Assembly (NCBI GenBank): GCA_021324445.1
Contig: JAJPJC010000152.1
Location: 1 to 64,000, forward strand
Direction of reading: 5' to 3'
From: Isosphaeraceae bacterium
GTDB taxonomy: Bacteria; Planctomycetota; Planctomycetia; Isosphaerales; Isosphaeraceae
Length of the DNA: 64,000 nucleotides
In this document: in pieces, positions 1 through 8,593 of the stretch
How positions within the stretch are numbered: position 1 is the first letter of the stretch
How the letters are laid out: every line of letters starts with the position of its first letter
Position numbers and translations under genes: made by a program
The notes under the pieces: model-generated
The model's input: only the letters and a program-made list of their open reading frames with translations
Told to the model about the DNA's origin: nothing
Databases searched by the model: none

Positions 1-4
1 CCAG

Positions 5-125
5 CCCAGGGCAACGCCCTGGGAGCACGGGGAATTCGCCCTGACCCCAAGCCCTGAAAGGGCGGCACACGATCATTCCCTCACGGCGCCGGCCTCGGGG
101 TTTCGCCTTTTCAGGGCTGGGTTCT
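5..125. repeat. Palindromic intergenic repeat cluster
   Basis: A perfect 8-bp stem, CCCAGGGC (5-12) and GCCCTGGG (16-23), is followed by an imperfect inverted pair made of AAGCCCTGAAAGGG near 48-61 and CCTTTTCAGGGCTGGG near 107-121. The block lies beyond the stop codon of the minus-strand gene ending at 216. It resembles the dispersed palindromic repeats seen elsewhere in this window, and could act as a transcription end for the gene entering from the right. No gene is visible in 1-215. Confidence 0.5.
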
Positions 126-215
126 GAGTTGACGCCGGGCTCCCGGGGCTTGCCCCGGGAAACTGGTTTGTTGGGTTCCTTTGGGGCGAAGAACATCCTC
201 CTCTGCTTGCTCGGG

Positions 216-3200
216 TTATACTCGCGTCGATCCGGTCTCCGGGTGCCGGAAGCGGATCGGGGGCAGTTCCTCGGGCGGGATGGTCGGGTCGGTGAAGATC
301 CGGACGCCGTATCGGGAGAGGTTGAATGGGGCCCGGATCGGGAAGCGGGCGCCGTCGCGAGCCGCCCGGAACCGTGCGATGATCTGACCATCATCCGCGG
401 AGAGGGGGACGGCCCGCGGGTGGGCCACCACGACCAGCGGGGGCAGCACCGAGCCGGCCGGCTCGGTCCGCAACGTGATCGACCAGGGCAGGCCGGGGAT
501 CGGCAGCCAGGGTCGACTCAGGAGATACGTAACGGCTAGCTCCGGACGAGGTTCGGGCAAGATCGTGGCCGCGGTCGGCTCCAGCCCCGGCGAGAACGAG
601 CGGGCGTCGTCGCGTTCGGAAATGCTGTAAACCCGCAGATGCCAGGGGCCAGCTTCGGACCGGGACGGTCCAACGCCGGTGTCGCGGGATGGGCCGCTCG
701 GCAGGCTGATCGTCCAGCAGTCGTGGCGATCATACTCCGCCCGGGTGAGCAGGGCCGTCGTCGCCATCGGATCGCCGGGTCCTTGGGGTGGTGCACCCTG
801 ACGCGCGACGACCACCGCTGCCGACGCGCCGGCAGGCCATCGCCAGCGGAGCGTGGCCCGGATTCCGCCGAGGGAGGAGCCCAGGCCGCCGCCGGCGCGG
901 GTGGCGCGCAAGTCGGACGGGTCCGCCACGCGGCCGAGGGTTGCGCCATGCCCGAGCGTCCAGGTCTGGCCCCAGCCGGTCAGAGGCGTGTACGAGCAAG
1001 CGCCGGTCAGGGGTGGATCGGGGTCGTAGGCCCGATCGGGCGTGATCGATTCGAGCCAGACCCCTTCGAGCGCCTCGGCCTCGCCGGCCGTGAGCCGGGT
1101 GCCGGGGGGCAACGGCAGCGGGGCCGCCGTGCGGAGGATCCGGACCGAGCCGCGCGCCGGCTCGATCCAGTCGATCCGGACCCGGCCGCTCGGCTCCTGG
1201 ACCAGCCGAGGCGCATCCAAAGGCGCGACCGGCGGCTCCGGTTGCGCCGCGACCACGACTCCCGGGGAGGGGTAGAGCCGGCCATCGGCCATCTTGTAGA
1301 TGGCATAGATCCCGTAATGGTAGACCTGACCCTGGTCGAGACCGCGGTCGAGGGCGTGATCCGGCGCCGCGGCGATCCGGTCGCCATCGCGAGGGTTCGC
1401 CGGCGGCATGCCGCGCTTGCGGACGACCCGGACCTCGGCCACGCCCCGCGGGGGTAACCAGGACAGTTCGATCTCGTGCTCGCGCGCGTCGACGCGCACA
1501 TCCTTGACGTCGGCCAGGAAGACGAGCGGGCCGAGCGAGATCGCGCCGATCGACTCGGCCCCCCCGCGTTTGCTCAGCACGGCGTAACCGACCGTCTCGC
1601 CCGGGGCCACGTGGATATCGTCGAACTCGGCGGTGCTGACCTCGGCGATCCGCGTGCCGTCGCCGGGGTGCTGGAGCGCTCCGTCCCGCTTCCGCAGGAT
1701 GACGAACGTGAGTGGCCCGAAGCCGTCGGGGGGCGGGGGCGTCCAGAGGAGGCGGATCCGGTCGCCGAGCACGCGGGCATCGAGCGCGGTGGGCGGGTCG
1801 GGGGGCGTGCGGCGCAGACCCGCCAGCGCTTCGGGCAAGTCGGCGACGACGGCCAGGCTCTGGCCATAGAGGTTCCGCGCCGCCCCAGGGTCGGTCCGTT
1901 CCAGCGGCCGCGCCTTGGCGGCCAGGGCTTCGGCCCGGCGCAGGGCGGGTGTCAGCGCGTCCCACGCGGACCGCAGCTCGGGCGAGCCCGGGTCGACCAA
2001 TCGGCTCCAGGCCTCAACCGCGGTGCGAGCGGCCGACAGCCTGCCGCCGGCACGTGCCGTCTCGTAGGCCAGCTTGAGGCGGTCGATGTCAGCCTGCCGC
2101 TGCCGGACCTTGGCAATCCCGTTCCTGGCTCCCGCGAGGTTGGGCGCCAGCTCCAGGACCCGTTCGAGATGCTCCTGCGCCCCGGCGAAGTCGAAGCCGC
2201 GGAAGGCTTGCTGCGCGGCCTCAAAGTGGCGGACCACCGGCTCGCGCAACGCCATGCGGAACCCACACGGGCATTGCGGCTCATCGACCCACGGGTTGCG
2301 GCGGCAGGCCGGGCACTCCCACTTGAGCGAGGCCCCGCAATGCCGGCAGCGTGCCGAAGCGGCCTTCCGGGCCACCGGGCTCATCTCGGTCACGCCGCCG
2401 CACTGCCGGCATCGCAACAGGCTGAACCTGGCGGCGCCGTTCCCCGAACTGGCGGCGGCGCCGGGTGTCAAGGACGTCGCCAGGACATCCCGGGGCGAGA
2501 CGCCCGCCTCGCGTGCCACGCCCAGCCGCCGGCAGATCCGGCCCATCAGGCGGTCGGCCCGATCGGAGGCGATCCCCAGCGCGGCGGCTTCCTCGATCAG
2601 GGCGGATCGAGTCCCGCCGTCGAGCCGGCTCAAGCCCTTCAGGGTGAACTCGGCCAGCGCGTTGAACGACTCCTCAGCCTCCACGGCCAGGGTCCGGTCA
2701 TAGCGCGACCGGGCGCGAGGCGAGCCCAGGTGCGACTGCGCATGGGTGATCACCTCGAGCCAGGCGGTCTTCTCGGCCGTGACCTGCGCCTTTTTCATCC
2801 AGCGCTGGCGCTCGGCATCGGCGCGGGCGGCCACATCGGAGGCCGGGGCGTCGCGTGTCACGCCGAGGGCGTCATACAGGTCGCGGCAGCCCAGATGCTC
2901 CAGGGCCACGCGGATCTGCCGGCGCGTCGAGGGATCGAGCACATCGGCCGGCGGGTCGATGTCGAGCTCGGCCTCGCCATTGACGCGGGGTGCCTCGACC
3001 AGGTGCGGGATCAACCGGGTGAGGCGGAGCAGGTCGTCTTCCTGGAGGCCCAGTCGGCTCGCCTCGTCGATCAGGAGTCCGCGATCGGACGGCCCCAACC
3101 CGCCCTTGGCGGCGCGGAGGCGGACTCGCCGCTGGAGTTCGTCGAGCTTCTGTTCGCGTTCGACCCGCTGGACGGCCGCCAGCTCGGCATCGTAGGCCGC

Positions 3201-3395
3201 CCGCGTGGCCGGGTCGCTCAACAGCGCCCGGCGCATCGCCGGGATCTCGTCGAGATAGAGCTGATTCGCATGCCGCGTCTTGGGGTTCCGCGTGCCCATC
3301 GACCACGCCGGCTGCTTCTGCTTGAGCGCAGCCTCAATCGTGGCCCGGTCGGCCGTCGGTTCGACTCCCAGCCTGGCATAGTAGTCGGGAACCAT
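216..3395 (-). CDS. J-domain / zinc-ribbon / Fn3-like multidomain protein
   Basis: This 1059-aa protein begins with a DnaJ-like segment (residues ~1-70, YYARLGVEPTADRATIEAAL). A second J-like segment follows near 170-235 (YDALGVTRDAPASDV, ending SRYDRTL). Paired CxxC zinc ribbons lie near 330-380 (CRQCG, CRHCG, CPAC, CPCG), then a TPR-like helical stretch near 385-510. The C-terminal half repeats fibronectin-III-like beta units, for example LDARVLGDRIRLLWTPP. Neither J segment shows a clear HPD tripeptide, so co-chaperone activity with DnaK is doubtful. The layout suggests a large scaffold or sensor protein, probably cytoplasmic because no signal peptide is seen. It diverges from the RidA gene. 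The molecular function is unknown; only the domain calls are supported. Confidence 0.75.
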   Translation of the reverse strand: MVPDYYARLGVEPTADRATIEAALKQKQPAWSMGTRNPKTRHANQLYLDEIPAMRRALLSDPATRAAYDAELAAVQRVEREQKLDELQRRVRLRAAKGGLGPSDRGLLIDEASRLGLQEDDLLRLTRLIPHLVEAPRVNGEAELDIDPPADVLDPSTRRQIRVALEHLGCRDLYDALGVTRDAPASDVAARADAERQRWMKKAQVTAEKTAWLEVITHAQSHLGSPRARSRYDRTLAVEAEESFNALAEFTLKGLSRLDGGTRSALIEEAAALGIASDRADRLMGRICRRLGVAREAGVSPRDVLATSLTPGAAASSGNGAARFSLLRCRQCGGVTEMSPVARKAASARCRHCGASLKWECPACRRNPWVDEPQCPCGFRMALREPVVRHFEAAQQAFRGFDFAGAQEHLERVLELAPNLAGARNGIAKVRQRQADIDRLKLAYETARAGGRLSAARTAVEAWSRLVDPGSPELRSAWDALTPALRRAEALAAKARPLERTDPGAARNLYGQSLAVVADLPEALAGLRRTPPDPPTALDARVLGDRIRLLWTPPPPDGFGPLTFVILRKRDGALQHPGDGTRIAEVSTAEFDDIHVAPGETVGYAVLSKRGGAESIGAISLGPLVFLADVKDVRVDAREHEIELSWLPPRGVAEVRVVRKRGMPPANPRDGDRIAAAPDHALDRGLDQGQVYHYGIYAIYKMADGRLYPSPGVVVAAQPEPPVAPLDAPRLVQEPSGRVRIDWIEPARGSVRILRTAAPLPLPPGTRLTAGEAEALEGVWLESITPDRAYDPDPPLTGACSYTPLTGWGQTWTLGHGATLGRVADPSDLRATRAGGGLGSSLGGIRATLRWRWPAGASAAVVVARQGAPPQGPGDPMATTALLTRAEYDRHDCWTISLPSGPSRDTGVGPSRSEAGPWHLRVYSISERDDARSFSPGLEPTAATILPEPRPELAVTYLLSRPWLPIPGLPWSITLRTEPAGSVLPPLVVVAHPRAVPLSADDGQIIARFRAARDGARFPIRAPFNLSRYGVRIFTDPTIPPEELPPIRFRHPETGSTRV

Positions 3396-3599
3396 CGTCG
3401 CGTCGCTACGGTGTTGGGACTCGAGCCGCTGTCCCGATCGAACCTCGATTCGCCGAACGGGTCCCGCCTTTCATTCTACGGCCGCGAACCAATCCGTTCC
3501 ATCGATCCGACCGCCTCCCGCATCGATCGAGAATCCTTCGCGGCCGGACTCATGGGCTGCGGGTCCGATCCCGTGTACACTGACAAACCTCGGAATCCT

Positions 3600-3622
3600 G
3601 TCAGGCTGACAGCCCGACCTAC
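3600..3622. repeat. GTCAGGCTGA...CCGACCTAC repeat copy
   Basis: A single copy of the dispersed GTCAGGCT/AGCCTGACCTAC family ends one base before the ATG at 3623. Related copies lie at 4111-4164, 12014-12064 and 43891-44039. Its position makes the downstream ATG at 3638 a credible alternative start for the RidA-family gene. Confidence 0.55.
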
Positions 3623-4078
3623 ATGGAGCAACCCACGATGACTCCCCAGGTGAAGTTGACGGTGGCCGAGCGGAATGGGCGGAGGTACGTCTCGACGGGC
3701 TCGCCCTGGGAGCCGGTGGTCGGCTACTCGCGGGCCGTCCGCGTCGGGGACCTCATCTTCGTCACCGGGACCGTGGGCATCCAGCCGGACGGCCGATACG
3801 GGTCGACCGTGGCGGCGCAAGCTCATCGGGCCCTGGAGATCATCGTCGCCGCGATCGAGGCACTCGATGGTAAGGTCACCGACGTCGTTCGCACGCGGAT
3901 CTACGTGACCGACATCGAACACTGGCGCGAGGTCGGCGCGGTGCACAGCGAGTTCTTCGAATCGATTCGACCGGCGACGACGCTGGTCCAGGTCGCGCGC
4001 CTGATCGATCCCCAGGCACTGGTCGAGATCGAGGCCGACGCCGTGGTCCATCGCGAGACCGAGGGCCGGATTGCCTGA
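3623..4078 (+). CDS. RidA/YjgF family protein
   Basis: The 151-aa product is a Rid-family protein (chorismate-mutase-like fold, trimeric in the family). Family members hydrolyse reactive enamine/imine intermediates released by PLP enzymes. Visible family features are VGDLIFVTGTVGIQPDG, the long helix with ALDGKVTDVVRTRIYVTDI carrying the Arg expected at the active site, and the C-terminal VEIEADAVV with its conserved Glu. The first ATG abuts a repeat, and the second (3638, MTPQVKLTV) begins closer to the usual family N-terminus, so the true start may be 15 bases downstream. It is divergent from the J-domain gene and stands alone on the plus strand. The fold is secure; the substrate is not known. 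Confidence 0.85.
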   Translation: MEQPTMTPQVKLTVAERNGRRYVSTGSPWEPVVGYSRAVRVGDLIFVTGTVGIQPDGRYGSTVAAQAHRALEIIVAAIEALDGKVTDVVRTRIYVTDIEHWREVGAVHSEFFESIRPATTLVQVARLIDPQALVEIEADAVVHRETEGRIA

Positions 4079-4110
4079 GGTGCCGTCTCCGCGGGAGGTC
4101 GCTCCAGTCG

Positions 4111-4164
4111 TAGGTCGGGCTTCAGCCTGACGTTCCGATCCCATCAGGCTGAAGCCTGACCTAC
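4111..4164. repeat. Inverted GTCAGGCTGAAGCCTGACCTAC pair
   Basis: The arm TAGGTCGGGCTTCAGCCTGAC (4111-4131) is the near-perfect reverse complement of GTCAGGCTGAAGCCTGACCTA (spanning ~4143-4163). The pair lies between the convergent RidA and cytochrome c genes and could form a bidirectional terminator hairpin. It belongs to the same family as 3600-3622, 12014-12064 and 43891-44039. Confidence 0.6.
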
Positions 4165-4180
4165 GTCCTGACCGGCGCAA

Positions 4181-4654
4181 TCATGGCTTCCGCAACTCTT
4201 CCGAGACCGGCCGCCTGGCCAGGTAGTAGACATACGCCGCGACGGCCCGCAGCTCTGGCGGGTCGAGGACGCGGCTCCAGCCTTCCATGCGCGTGTTCGG
4301 CACGCCCTGGGCGATCACGGCGATGACCTGGTCGGGACGATCGCCGTGCTTCCACTGGTCGTCGGTGAGGTTGCCCACCGGCGGTCCCAGCAGGTTGCGG
4401 GCGATCGGGCCGTCGCCGCGGCCCTCGTTGCCGTGGCAGGTCGCGCAACGAGCCAGGAAGATTTCCCGGCCCCGGGACAGGAGGGCATCCCGGGCGACCT
4501 CCGGGGGCGGGGGCGGCGCCGGCCGGCTCAGCATCCGGAAGGCCACCAAGCCCCCGGCGACCAGGCCCAGCATCGCCAGGAAGATCAGCCTGGAGGCCGC
4601 CGGATCGATCGCGGCGGGTAGGGAATCTTGCGAGGTTGGTTCTTCAGCGGACAA
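4181..4654 (-). CDS. Membrane-anchored class I cytochrome c
   Basis: The 157-aa protein has one N-terminal membrane segment (residues ~23-41), a Pro-rich linker and a single CATCH heme-binding site at residues 70-74. The likely distal ligand is Met123 in NTRMEGW. This is the layout of a periplasm-facing, membrane-tethered monoheme cytochrome c that carries electrons between respiratory complexes. The text around the heme (CHGNEGRGDGPIARNL) is typical of the cytochrome c family found in oxidase and alternative complex III loci. No oxidase subunits are nearby, so its partner is not shown. Confidence 0.88.
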   Translation of the reverse strand: MSAEEPTSQDSLPAAIDPAASRLIFLAMLGLVAGGLVAFRMLSRPAPPPPPEVARDALLSRGREIFLARCATCHGNEGRGDGPIARNLLGPPVGNLTDDQWKHGDRPDQVIAVIAQGVPNTRMEGWSRVLDPPELRAVAAYVYYLARRPVSEELRKP

Positions 4655-4762
4655 GGGTCTTGCTCTCGAAGGGGACAGTCGCGTTTCATCTTCGTAGCGT
4701 CGACCTTACAAGCCGCGGTGAACCGCGTGCAAGGCAAGCCCGCGTGGAGTTGAATCGCAACC

Positions 4763-6577
4763 ATGCGCCACCGCTTGGAGCCCGAGTTCCTCAAGGTCGC
4801 CGAGGCGATCGCGCTGCTCAATCTCGATGAGCTTCGCCCGCTGGGGAAGCTGGTCAGCCCCGACGCGCCGTCGCGGAAGCAAGACCTCGTCCCTTACCTG
4901 ACCCAGATGCTGGCGCGCGAGGACGTGGTTCGCCGGCTCTACGAGTCGCTCGACAAGCTCAGCCAGGCGGCCGTGCAGGAAGCGCTGGCCCATCCCCTGG
5001 GCACCGTCGATCCCAATCGGTTTCAAGCCAAGTACAGCGGGCTGCCCAATTTCGGGACAACCCGGTCCGCCTCGGCGCTGCGACTGCTCATGCCCAGGGA
5101 TTGGTCCGTCCCGACGGACCTTCGACCGATCCTCAAGAAATTCGTTCCCGAACCGCGCGCCGTCTCCATAACCACGATCGAGGACCTCCCCTCCGAGGTA
5201 CCGCTTCAGATCCCGACGTGGCGCTCGAAGCGGGGTGAGACACCCGAATCGGTCCCGCTCCGGCAGCGTTTGACCGCCGCGGCGGCCCTCCGCGAACTCC
5301 CGGCCATGCTCCGCCTGGTCGACTCCGGTAAGGTCCGGGTCGGCGAATCCACCCGAAAGCCGAGCGCGGCGACCGTCGAAGCGATCGCGCCTCTGCTCGT
5401 GAATGGAGATTTCTACCAGGCCGAGGACAAGTCGGACTATCCCCACGACCCGGGGTTCGACCTGGCGATCAAGGCCTTTGCCTGGCCGTGCATCCTCCAG
5501 GCGGCGGGACTGGCCTCGCTCTCGGCAGGGAAGTTGAGCCTCTCGAAGTCCGGACGCAAGGCGCTGAGCCAGCCGGCCCAGGAAGTGATCAGCCACGCCT
5601 GGGACAAATGGGTCAACACGAAAGTGTTTGACGAATTCGAGCGGATCGATGCGATTAAAGGCAAGCAAAGCGCGCGTCTCAGCGCGGTCGCCGACCGGCG
5701 AGCGGCCGTGAACGACGTGCTCGCCGAATGCCCGGCGGGTCGCTGGATCGCCGTGGACGAATTCTTCCGGTTCGTCCGCGCCTCGGGTGAGGATTTCCCG
5801 ATCGCCCGGAACCTCTGGAAACTTTACATCGCCGAACAACCCTATGGCAGTTTGGGCTACGAGGGACACCACGTCTGGGAGATGCTCCAGGGCCGCTTCG
5901 TCCTGGCGACGCTCTTCGAGTACGCCGCGACCCTGGGGCTGATTGATGTCGCCTATATTCCGCCCCAGGAAGCACGGAATGATTTCCGCGACTCTTGGGG
6001 CACCGACGACTATGAATGCCTCAGCCGTTACGACGGGTTGAAGTTCTTCCGGATCAATGCACTGGGCGCCTGGTGCCTCGGGCTCACTGATGACTACGAG
6101 CCGGAACCCCTCCTCCCGGAGAAAACCTGGCGCGTCCTGCCCAACCACGACGTGGTTTCGATCGAGCCGAATCCCGACCCCGGAGATGTCCTGTTCCTCG
6201 ACCGGGTCGGCGAGCGGACGTCGCAGGGAGTCTGGCGGCTCGATCGCGAGAAGCTCCTGCGGGCCATCGAGGATGGCTTGAGGATCGACGAGGTTTCCGG
6301 GTTCCTCGAGAGCCACAGCGCGGAGCCGATCCCCGATACGGTCGCGACGCTCCTGACCGACCTCCGCCGTCGCGCGGGGCGGCTCCGCGACAAGGGGACT
6401 GTCCGGATGATCGAGTGCGCCGACGCCGAGACGGCGCGGATGCTGGCCCTCGACCCGAAGCTCAGGACCCTCTGCTTGCTTGCGGGCGAGCGCAGCCTGG
6501 TCTTCCGCGACGCCGATGAGACGGCCGTTCGAAACCAACTGCGTAAGCTCGGCTTTGTTGTGCCATCGCGAGAGTAG
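4763..6577 (+). CDS. XPB/Ssl2-associated (Helicase_C_3-like) domain protein, no helicase motor
   Basis: The 604-aa protein lacks Walker A and DEAH motifs. Its C-terminal third, from KTWRVLPNHDVVSIEPNP (~residue 455) to the end, resembles the XPB/Ssl2-type helicase-associated domain, including the LRRRAGRLRDKGTVRMIECAD stretch. The N-terminal 300 residues are helical and may be winged-helix-like (ALNLDELRPLGKLV, LSQAAVQEALAHPLGT). Families with this domain and no motor are often annotated only as helicase-associated and are suspected DNA-binding proteins. It diverges from the cytochrome gene and abuts CapA on the opposite strand, with one base between stop codons. The domain call is moderate; function is unknown. 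Confidence 0.65.
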   Translation: MRHRLEPEFLKVAEAIALLNLDELRPLGKLVSPDAPSRKQDLVPYLTQMLAREDVVRRLYESLDKLSQAAVQEALAHPLGTVDPNRFQAKYSGLPNFGTTRSASALRLLMPRDWSVPTDLRPILKKFVPEPRAVSITTIEDLPSEVPLQIPTWRSKRGETPESVPLRQRLTAAAALRELPAMLRLVDSGKVRVGESTRKPSAATVEAIAPLLVNGDFYQAEDKSDYPHDPGFDLAIKAFAWPCILQAAGLASLSAGKLSLSKSGRKALSQPAQEVISHAWDKWVNTKVFDEFERIDAIKGKQSARLSAVADRRAAVNDVLAECPAGRWIAVDEFFRFVRASGEDFPIARNLWKLYIAEQPYGSLGYEGHHVWEMLQGRFVLATLFEYAATLGLIDVAYIPPQEARNDFRDSWGTDDYECLSRYDGLKFFRINALGAWCLGLTDDYEPEPLLPEKTWRVLPNHDVVSIEPNPDPGDVLFLDRVGERTSQGVWRLDREKLLRAIEDGLRIDEVSGFLESHSAEPIPDTVATLLTDLRRRAGRLRDKGTVRMIECADAETARMLALDPKLRTLCLLAGERSLVFRDADETAVRNQLRKLGFVVPSRE

Positions 6578-6578
6578 T

Positions 6579-7583
6579 TCAGTGGGCCATCGGCGGCCGG
6601 ACTTGGATCCAGAGCCGATGCTCATGGTGCTGGATTGTGGTCCCCAGCTCCGCGGAGAGCTGGCCGACCCGCTCGGCGATCGCCGCGTGCACCTGATCCT
6701 TGGCCCGGTTGACCTGGCGTTGGGCGATCACCACGGGAATGAGCTCGATCCGGCGAACACCGGTTTCGTCGACCTCCAGGCGGAACAACAAGCCCCAATC
6801 GTTGCGCAGCTCCGGATCCACAACGTAATCATCCACGAAGTCGCCGGCGTCATAGATGATGGGCCGCTCGCGGTAGATCTCGATCCCCTGGAAGATGTGG
6901 GCGCTATGGCCGAAGAAGACGTCGGCTCCCGCGTCGATGACGGCGTGCGCGAACGCGCGAAACCGCGGTCTGGGACGCTGCACCATGTTGGGTCCCCAGT
7001 GGACGGTGAAGACCACCAGGTCGGCCCCCGCCGCCTTGGCCCCGGCGATGCCATCCCGGACCGGGTGCATCGCCCGGTCTTCCGTCGTGATCGGGAGATA
7101 GTTGGTCCCCGGACGGCCGGGCTGGGCCGCCCAGCCGGGTTCATTATCGGTGAACGCAAGCACGGCCAGGCGCATCCCCAGTGTCTCCAGCAGTGCCGGC
7201 CGGCGGGCCTGCTCGAGATCGCGCCCGGCGCCCGTGTAGGCAATCCCACGCTGCTCGAGCAGGCCGAGCATCTCCAGCAGCGCCTCCTCCTCGTAGTCCA
7301 GGACGTGGTTGTTGGCCAGCGTGACGCAATCGACGCCCGCCATCTGGAGCGCCGTGATCGCGAGGGGATCGGCCCGGAAATGGTAGACTTTCGGCCATCG
7401 GGACCACGGTTGCCCCCCACGGGCGATGACGCATTCCAGGTTCATGACCGTCAAGTCCGCCTCGTCCAGCAGCGGCAGGAGATCTCCCCAGGGATGACTC
7501 GGGCCGAGCCGCCGCAACGTCTCATCGACTCCGCGGCCAAGCATCACATCGCCGGTCATGACCAGAGTCAAAGGCCGGTTCAT
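6579..7583 (-). CDS. CapA family protein (PGA_cap metallophosphoesterase fold)
   Basis: The 334-aa protein matches the CapA/PgsA poly-gamma-glutamate family. Motifs are TGDVMLGRGVDE near residue 10, NNHVLDYEEEA around 105, a VHWGPNM stretch and GHSAHIFQGIEIY near 240. These Asp, Asn and His residues form the calcineurin-like metal centre in the family. No signal peptide is visible. The usual capB/capC partners are absent, so a role in poly-gamma-glutamate export is not supported. Stand-alone CapA proteins are common and mostly uncharacterised. The start ATG lies 157 bases from the divergent glycosylase start chosen below. Confidence 0.85.
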   Translation of the reverse strand: MNRPLTLVMTGDVMLGRGVDETLRRLGPSHPWGDLLPLLDEADLTVMNLECVIARGGQPWSRWPKVYHFRADPLAITALQMAGVDCVTLANNHVLDYEEEALLEMLGLLEQRGIAYTGAGRDLEQARRPALLETLGMRLAVLAFTDNEPGWAAQPGRPGTNYLPITTEDRAMHPVRDGIAGAKAAGADLVVFTVHWGPNMVQRPRPRFRAFAHAVIDAGADVFFGHSAHIFQGIEIYRERPIIYDAGDFVDDYVVDPELRNDWGLLFRLEVDETGVRRIELIPVVIAQRQVNRAKDQVHAAIAERVGQLSAELGTTIQHHEHRLWIQVRPPMAH

Positions 7584-7739
7584 GGGTTTTCTTCACACCC
7601 GTGGTCTCGGGACCGTTCCGCCCCAGCGTAGAGCTTGTGTCTAACCGTTCTTCGCCGCCGGTGCAAGGCGGACGGAAGACGACCTTGCGGTCCTGGCGAA
7701 CGATGGGGAGAATCTTGGGTCGTCGTACCAGGGGACGGC

Positions 7740-8546
7740 ATGCCAACCTCGCCCGCCGTGGTCGAGTCGGCTGCGTCCGGTATGTCCTGCGCGAGCTCCG
7801 CGACAATGCCGACCAACCGCCGCCGTTTGACGCCTTCGGTCAGTCCGTCTGGCCAGACTCTCGCGTCTTCTCCCTCGCGGGATCGATGGGCGACCGCCGT
7901 GAAGCATCTCCGCCGGGTGGACCCTCACCTCCGCGCGATCATCGACCGGATCGGCCCGTGCCGTCTGGAGCCCTATCCCGATCGCTTCGGTTCGTTGGTT
8001 CGCTCGATCGTCAGCCAGCAGATCTCGGCGAAGGCCGCCCGGTCGATCAACCTCCGGCTGATCGCCCTTGGCGGCGAGCCATACCGGCCGGAGCGGCTGA
8101 TCGAGCTGGGGGAGGCCGCCCTCCGCGGCGCCGGGCTCTCGGGCTCCAAGGCCCGCTATGTGCTCAACCTGGCGGAGTCGGTCGCCTCCGCGACCGTCCC
8201 TCTCGACGCGATCGACGACTCCTGGGACGACGCGACGATCACCCGCGCCCTCACCGCGATCAAGGGCATCGGCGTCTGGACGGCCGAGATGTTCTTGATC
8301 TTCGCGCTCAATCGGCCCGATGTGCTCCCCGCCACGGACCTGGGCGTGCGGGTCGCGCTGCGGGATCGCCACGGCCTGGCCCAACTGCCCAAGCCCAGCG
8401 AATGCTGCGCCCTGGCCGAGCTCTGGCGGCCCTATCGCAGTATCGCCAGTTGGTACATCTGGAAGGGCGCCGACACGCCCGAAGCCCTGTCCACCACCTC
8501 GGGCGCGGCAGGGAACGCCGCGCCGCGGCGCAAACGGACCGGTTGA
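7740..8546 (+). CDS. DNA-3-methyladenine glycosylase II (AlkA-like, HhH-GPD)
   Basis: This base-excision repair enzyme removes alkylated bases from DNA. The core contains SLVRSIVSQQISAKAA, the helix-hairpin-helix ALTAIKGIGVWTAEMF and the catalytic Asp of VLPATDLGVR. The C-terminal LAELWRPYRSIASWYIW is also typical of the family. I chose ATG 7740, which has an AGGGGA ribosome-binding site 4 bases upstream; an in-frame TTG at 7635 would add 35 residues of low-complexity text. The first ~50 residues are Ser/Thr-rich and unlike AlkA, so the start could be still further downstream. The amidohydrolase gene follows after 47 bases and may be co-transcribed. Confidence 0.82.
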   Translation: MPTSPAVVESAASGMSCASSATMPTNRRRLTPSVSPSGQTLASSPSRDRWATAVKHLRRVDPHLRAIIDRIGPCRLEPYPDRFGSLVRSIVSQQISAKAARSINLRLIALGGEPYRPERLIELGEAALRGAGLSGSKARYVLNLAESVASATVPLDAIDDSWDDATITRALTAIKGIGVWTAEMFLIFALNRPDVLPATDLGVRVALRDRHGLAQLPKPSECCALAELWRPYRSIASWYIWKGADTPEALSTTSGAAGNAAPRRKRTG

Positions 8547-8593
8547 TGAGCCAGGGATCTGCGCGTTCCTGCCGGACCACAGGGGATCGAGCC

